Made by a program: the position numbers and the translations under genes | In this document: positions 60,734-64,000 of the stretch, piece after piece | Numbering within the stretch: the first letter of the stretch is position 1 | Layout: each line of letters begins with the position of its first letter | Notes under the pieces: generated by a model | Told to the model about the DNA's origin: nothing | Database searches by the model: none | The model's input: only the letters and a program-made list of their open reading frames with translations | Assembly: GCF_019668465.1 (NCBI RefSeq) | Contig: NZ_AP024828.1 | Coordinates: 186,001-250,000, forward strand | Source: Mycobacterium senriense | GTDB lineage: Bacteria > Actinomycetota > Actinomycetes > Mycobacteriales > Mycobacteriaceae | DNA length: 64,000 nt | Direction: 5' to 3'

Positions 60734-61982
60734 GGAGCCTCCCTCGCACCCGCCGGCGGCGATCCGGCAACACACCCATGGACTGCTCCAAACCGCTCTC
60801 GCCAGCCCACGACACGATGTCCACGCCGATGGTGGCCATGTCGCGGTACATCGCGGAGCGCTGCAGCGCCCACATCCGATCCACCAGGGGATCCTGCTCG
60901 TCCTCGAACGGCGAACTGTCCAGGATGTCGACCGCCAGCACGACATGGCCGCGCTTGCGCAGATTGATGAGGGCCAAGGCGAATTCGGTGTCGAGCAGGG
61001 TGGAGAACGCGATGACGATCGCGCCGGCGGGCACCGCCGCGCGCGGGGCCAGCGTGCCCGTGGTGTGTTCGAATCGGTCTCCGGCGTTCAGGACGGTGTC
61101 GAGCACCCGATAGAACTGGCGCTGCCCGATGTCGGCACCCAGCCAGCGCGGGTGGTTACCCCCGAGAGCGACGATGCCGGCCCGGTCACCGTGGCGCAAC
61201 GCGGTTTGCACCACTTGCGCCGCCCCGCGCACGACCCGCTCGGTGGCCTCGGTGGCCGGGCCCGCGGGCTGGCGATACGCATCGATCAAGACGACGACGT
61301 CGGCGGCGCGGTCGGTCAGCCGCTGTGTCACATGCAGTTGGCGGCGGCGCGCGCTCACCGGCCAGTTCACCGCGCGCAGTTGGTCGCCCGGCACATAGGG
61401 GCGGATGTCGGCGTATTCCACGCCGGGCCCGATATGGCGGGTCAGGTGGGCGCCCAGCCGGTCGAGCAACTCGATCTGCGGGATGGGCGTGAGCTGCGGC
61501 GGCGTCAAGGGAAACACGATGACCTCGGCGGCCCCGACGGTGGCCGTTCCGGTGAGCAGCCCACCGCGGGCAACGACGTCGATACGAGCACCGATGGAAT
61601 ACCGGCCCCAGCGCCGCGCGGTCGCTGTGACGGTCTTCTCCTGGCCCGCATCGGATTCGGAGATCTCGAGCTCCATGCCGGCGATGTCCGGAATACTGAC
61701 CTGGACGGCCGATGCGCCTTCTTGTGTCACCCATACCCTGACGTGTGCCTGCTCGCTTTCAAAGCAGCGCTGGGCGTCGGGTTCGCCGTGCACACGAATC
61801 GTCGGGACGGGCCGCTGCCAGCTGATCGAGCACAGCACGCCGAGCAGGGGCGCGGCGAAGGCGATCAGCTGCCACCGGGCGCCGATCACGGCGGCGGCTA
61901 TCGCGAACCCCACGCAGGTGGCGATCGCTCGCGTCAAGCTCGATGCGCGCCAGCGGAATTCGGCCGCAACGCCGGACGTCAC
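60726..61982 (-). CDS. DUF58 protein (Rv3163c-like)
   Basis: This 418-residue protein has two N-terminal helices (TCVGFAIAAAVIGAR, IAFAAPLLGVLCSI), a middle beta-rich region and the DUF58 signature DIRPYVPGDQLRAVNWPVSARRRQLHV followed by a von Willebrand A-like region with VVVLIDAYRQ and GAIVIAFSTLLDTEF. In MoxR gene clusters, DUF58 proteins accompany MoxR AAA+ ATPases and are thought to help assemble or regulate membrane complexes. The start is 7 bp after moxR3. Confidence 0.9.
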   Translation of the reverse strand: MTSGVAAEFRWRASSLTRAIATCVGFAIAAAVIGARWQLIAFAAPLLGVLCSISWQRPVPTIRVHGEPDAQRCFESEQAHVRVWVTQEGASAVQVSIPDIAGMELEISESDAGQEKTVTATARRWGRYSIGARIDVVARGGLLTGTATVGAAEVIVFPLTPPQLTPIPQIELLDRLGAHLTRHIGPGVEYADIRPYVPGDQLRAVNWPVSARRRQLHVTQRLTDRAADVVVLIDAYRQPAGPATEATERVVRGAAQVVQTALRHGDRAGIVALGGNHPRWLGADIGQRQFYRVLDTVLNAGDRFEHTTGTLAPRAAVPAGAIVIAFSTLLDTEFALALINLRKRGHVVLAVDILDSSPFEDEQDPLVDRMWALQRSAMYRDMATIGVDIVSWAGESGLEQSMGVLPDRRRRVRGRLRG

Positions 61983-61989
61983 GCCGGGC

Positions 61990-62967
61990 TCATCCGGTGT
62001 CTCCGGCGCCGGCGCCGGTCCGCGGCACCGGCAGGCGGTGCAACAACTCAGCGATCACATCGGCGCCCTGGATCTTTCGCACCCACATTTCGGGGCGCAA
62101 GGTGATTCGGTGCGAGACCGCCGCGATGGCGAGCGCCTTCACATCCTCGGGAATGACGTAGTCGCGGCCGAGCAGCAACGCGCGGGCGCGGGCGAGTTGC
62201 ACCAGGTCGAGTTCGGCGCGCGGGCTGGCGCCCACCGCAACCTGGGGATGGTGTCGCGTCGCATTGGCCAGCGACACCACGTAGTGCAGGACGTCTTCGT
62301 GCACGGTCACCTGCTCGACCGATTCGCGCATGGCCAGCAGGTCATGCGCGTCCACCACCCGGTTGACCGTCGGTTCGGCCGAGCCGCGTTCGAGGCGGCG
62401 GCGCAGCATCGAGGTCTCGTCCTGCTCGCTGAGATACCGCAATTCCAGCCGGATCGCGAATCGATCGAGTTGCGCCTCGGGCAGTGGATACGTGCCCTCG
62501 TACTCGATCGGGTTATCGGTGGCCAGGACGATGAAAGGCTTTGGTAGCTGGTGTGTTTCGCCGTCGATGCTGACCTGGCCTTCGGCCATCGCCTCCAGCA
62601 GCGCTGCTTGGGTTTTCGGCGGTGTGCGGTTGATCTCGTCGGCCAGCAGCAAGTTGGTGAAGATGGGGCCGGGCCGGAACGCGAAGCGGCCGGACTGCAT
62701 GTCGTAGATCGTCGAGCCGAGCAGGTCCGCCGGCAACAGATCGGGCGTGAACTGCACCCGGGTGAATTGCAGCCCCAGCGCGGCGGCAAAGGATCTCGCG
62801 ATCAGTGTCTTGCCCAGGCCGGGCAGGTCTTCGATGAGGATGTGGCCGCGCGCGAGGACCGTGGTGAGGATAAGCCGTAGCGCGGAGCGCTTTCCCACCA
62901 CCACGCGTTCTATCTCGTCGAGAATCGCTTCGCAGTGTGCGGTCGTGGTTGCGGCCGGCAGCGTCAT
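61990..62967 (-). CDS. moxR3: MoxR-family AAA+ ATPase
   Basis: This 325-residue ATPase has Walker A LIEDLPGLGKTLIARS, Walker B NLLLADEINRTPPKTQAALLEAMAEGQV, sensor 1 FIVLATDNPIEYEGTYPLPEAQLDRF and a helical C-terminal lid. MoxR proteins act as chaperones for metal insertion or complex assembly. Order in the DUF58-containing cluster matches M. tuberculosis moxR3 (Rv3164c). It starts at ATG 62965-62967, 19 bp after the upstream gene end. Confidence 0.94.
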   Translation of the reverse strand: MTLPAATTTAHCEAILDEIERVVVGKRSALRLILTTVLARGHILIEDLPGLGKTLIARSFAAALGLQFTRVQFTPDLLPADLLGSTIYDMQSGRFAFRPGPIFTNLLLADEINRTPPKTQAALLEAMAEGQVSIDGETHQLPKPFIVLATDNPIEYEGTYPLPEAQLDRFAIRLELRYLSEQDETSMLRRRLERGSAEPTVNRVVDAHDLLAMRESVEQVTVHEDVLHYVVSLANATRHHPQVAVGASPRAELDLVQLARARALLLGRDYVIPEDVKALAIAAVSHRITLRPEMWVRKIQGADVIAELLHRLPVPRTGAGAGDTG

Positions 62968-62986
62968 GTTGGGATCGCGCCTCCTG

Positions 62987-63469
62987 TCATACCTGCTCCA
63001 GCTTCAGCAGAATCTCTTCCAGCGCGGCACGACCCGGACCGGGTTCGCGGTCACCGCTGCGCCTGACGTTGTTGGGATTCACCCATTCCCACAGTTCCGC
63101 ACCGAAAAGCATACGTCCGGTCGCGTGGAAGGCCGTCGGGTCTTTGGATTGTCTTTGGCCAGTTGTCATCTCGTAACGACGCGCGAGCATCGGGCGCAGA
63201 TGGCGGTCCCAGTCGGCCCTGGTGGCCTCCGACCACCGGATCGTCGTCTCGGTGGCGGAAAGCCAGCGGCGCAACGAATCCCCGAGCTCGTCGGCGCCCG
63301 GCTCCCCTTCCGCATCGAAGCCGCGCGCCAGGGCTCGACGGAGGCTGAGCAACACGATGGCCAGCCCGGCGCCGGCGGCCGCCAACACCCATCGTCGATC
63401 GTGCTGCGTCAGTGCCAACAGTTCTGTGCCGATGATGAGGCAAACGCCCAGCGAAACAATCTTTTTCAT
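62987..63469 (-). CDS. Membrane protein (Rv3165c-like)
   Basis: This 160-residue protein has two N-terminal hydrophobic helices (IVSLGVCLIIGTELLAL and RWVLAAAGAGLAIVLLSL) and a soluble C-terminal region with RWSEATRADWDRHLRPMLARRYEM, then LFGAELWEWVNP. The same length (160) and order occur in M. tuberculosis Rv3165c. It overlaps the next gene by 4 bp. Function unknown; it may couple with MoxR3. Confidence 0.87.
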   Translation of the reverse strand: MKKIVSLGVCLIIGTELLALTQHDRRWVLAAAGAGLAIVLLSLRRALARGFDAEGEPGADELGDSLRRWLSATETTIRWSEATRADWDRHLRPMLARRYEMTTGQRQSKDPTAFHATGRMLFGAELWEWVNPNNVRRSGDREPGPGRAALEEILLKLEQV

Positions 63470-64000
63470 GCGGCGCTCCGGGAGCCCAGCTCGTCGAGGA
63501 CCAGTCGGAGCACGCCCACCGCGGTGTCGCGGTGGCCCTCGTTCATCACGTGGGGGCTGAACCGCGCCTCGGCGAACAGATTCACCAATTGGACGGCGTT
63601 GTCGGCATGCAGCGCATGGTGTTCGACCGCGCGGGCCAGCACCTCGGTCGGGGTGTCGAATTCCTGGGGAACCGCGCCGGGAACATGTGCGAGTTCGCGT
63701 TCCATCGCGGCATAGCAGGCGATGATCGCCTCGCGCGGTTCACGGCTCAGGTCTGTCATCTCGGCCAGTCCACGTTCGGCGGCTCGCGCCAGCGACTCCG
63801 AACGCGGCGCGGGCGCCGGGGATTCCGCCGGCTCGCCGGCGTTGGCGGGAGCCGCCGGACGCCAGCGCCGCCGAGCCGAGGCGACCGTCCCGGCGACGAA
63901 CATCACCAACATGGCGACCGTGCAGGCCAGGAGGATCCCCAGCAGGTTCTGAGAGCCGTCGCGAGCACGGTGCGGATGCTGCTGGGGCGGCGGCTGTGCG
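63466..64000 (-). CDS. DUF4129-type membrane protein (Rv3166c-like), truncated by window edge
   Basis: The frame is open to base 64000, so the N-terminus lies outside. The visible 177 residues contain a Pro/Gln-rich stretch, a membrane helix (LLGILLACTVAMLVMFVAGTVA), an Ala/Pro linker, and a C-terminal DUF4129 domain: REAIIACYAAMERELAHVPGA, DTPTEVLARAVEHH, LVNLFAEARFSPHVMNEGHR. DUF4129 proteins are fixed partners in MoxR/DUF58 clusters. The stop overlaps the downstream start by 4 bp. Confidence 0.88.
   Translation of the reverse strand, partial: AQPPPQQHPHRARDGSQNLLGILLACTVAMLVMFVAGTVASARRRWRPAAPANAGEPAESPAPAPRSESLARAAERGLAEMTDLSREPREAIIACYAAMERELAHVPGAVPQEFDTPTEVLARAVEHHALHADNAVQLVNLFAEARFSPHVMNEGHRDTAVGVLRLVLDELGSRSAA

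Noticed and set aside
1..64000. tRNA, rRNA, CRISPR array, intact insertion sequence, phage or toxin-antitoxin genes
   Set aside because: Scanned for by reading; only the tmRNA and short inverted or tandem repeats were found, none with transposase, integrase or spacer structure.

Overview
The window is a chromosomal segment of a Mycobacterium, most likely a slow-growing non-tuberculous species. The evidence is the high GC content, PPE-family proteins, an MmpS/MmpL pair, and long runs of genes in the order known from M. tuberculosis: ssrA, Rv3099c-like, smpB, ftsX, ftsE, Rv3103c/Rv3104c-like, prfB, fprA; then an Rv3134c-like Usp, two PPE genes, Rv3136A, hisN, fadE24, fadE23, fadB4, Rv3143, nuoA-N; then the Rv3162c-moxR3-Rv3166c block. 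The species cannot be fixed from the sequence alone. Calls are from reading motifs and gene order; no database search was run.

Left part (1-13.2 kb) is mostly accessory. It holds the N-terminal part of a membrane protein resembling an adenylate-cyclase sensor, a small PUA/EVE-like protein, and a LipJ-type hydrolase-cyclase fusion. Next comes a three-gene peptidoglycan-salvage operon: a VOC protein, a BadF-type sugar kinase fused to MurQ etherase, and a Tat-exported amidase lipoprotein. A lower-GC minus-strand cluster follows (two cupins, an NAD-binding protein, an SDR lacking its catalytic tyrosine). Then come a Cys-rich mini-protein, an mmpS-mmpL export operon, a hemerythrin remnant and a secreted Thr/Ser/Pro-repeat protein.

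Middle part (13.3-29.4 kb) is core: tmRNA and SmpB (ribosome rescue), FtsEX (division and peptidoglycan hydrolase control), RF2 and FprA. After fprA the M. tuberculosis order breaks. The stretch carrying dosR/dosS is absent, and a PPOX-fold gene, a group III truncated hemoglobin and a Usp with DosR-like boxes take its place. A truncated band-7 pseudogene and an intergenic region with three 11-bp-spaced PHO-box repeats precede two PPE-SVP genes.

Right-centre (29.4-43.9 kb) is acyl-CoA metabolism. It contains fadE24/fadE23 behind a 26-bp perfect palindrome, an AcuI-like reductase and fadB4. A large operon-like run follows, opening with a near-palindromic operator: homogentisate-dioxygenase-like cupin, alpha/beta hydrolase, CaiB-type CoA-transferase, HMG-CoA-lyase-like enzyme, TetR regulator, then acyl-CoA dehydrogenase + APH-fold kinase + DUF6285-like protein. 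The last three match the architecture of the LvaC/LvaA/LvaB system that isomerises 4-hydroxyacyl-CoAs through a phosphorylated intermediate. This run and the kinase-MurQ operon are the best candidates for undescribed systems.

Right part (43.9-64 kb) is a degenerate receiver protein (Rv3143-like), the complete 14-subunit nuoA-N operon for proton-pumping NADH dehydrogenase, and, convergent to it, the MoxR3/DUF58/DUF4129 membrane-associated chaperone block, truncated at the window edge. No tRNA, rRNA, CRISPR array or intact insertion sequence was found.
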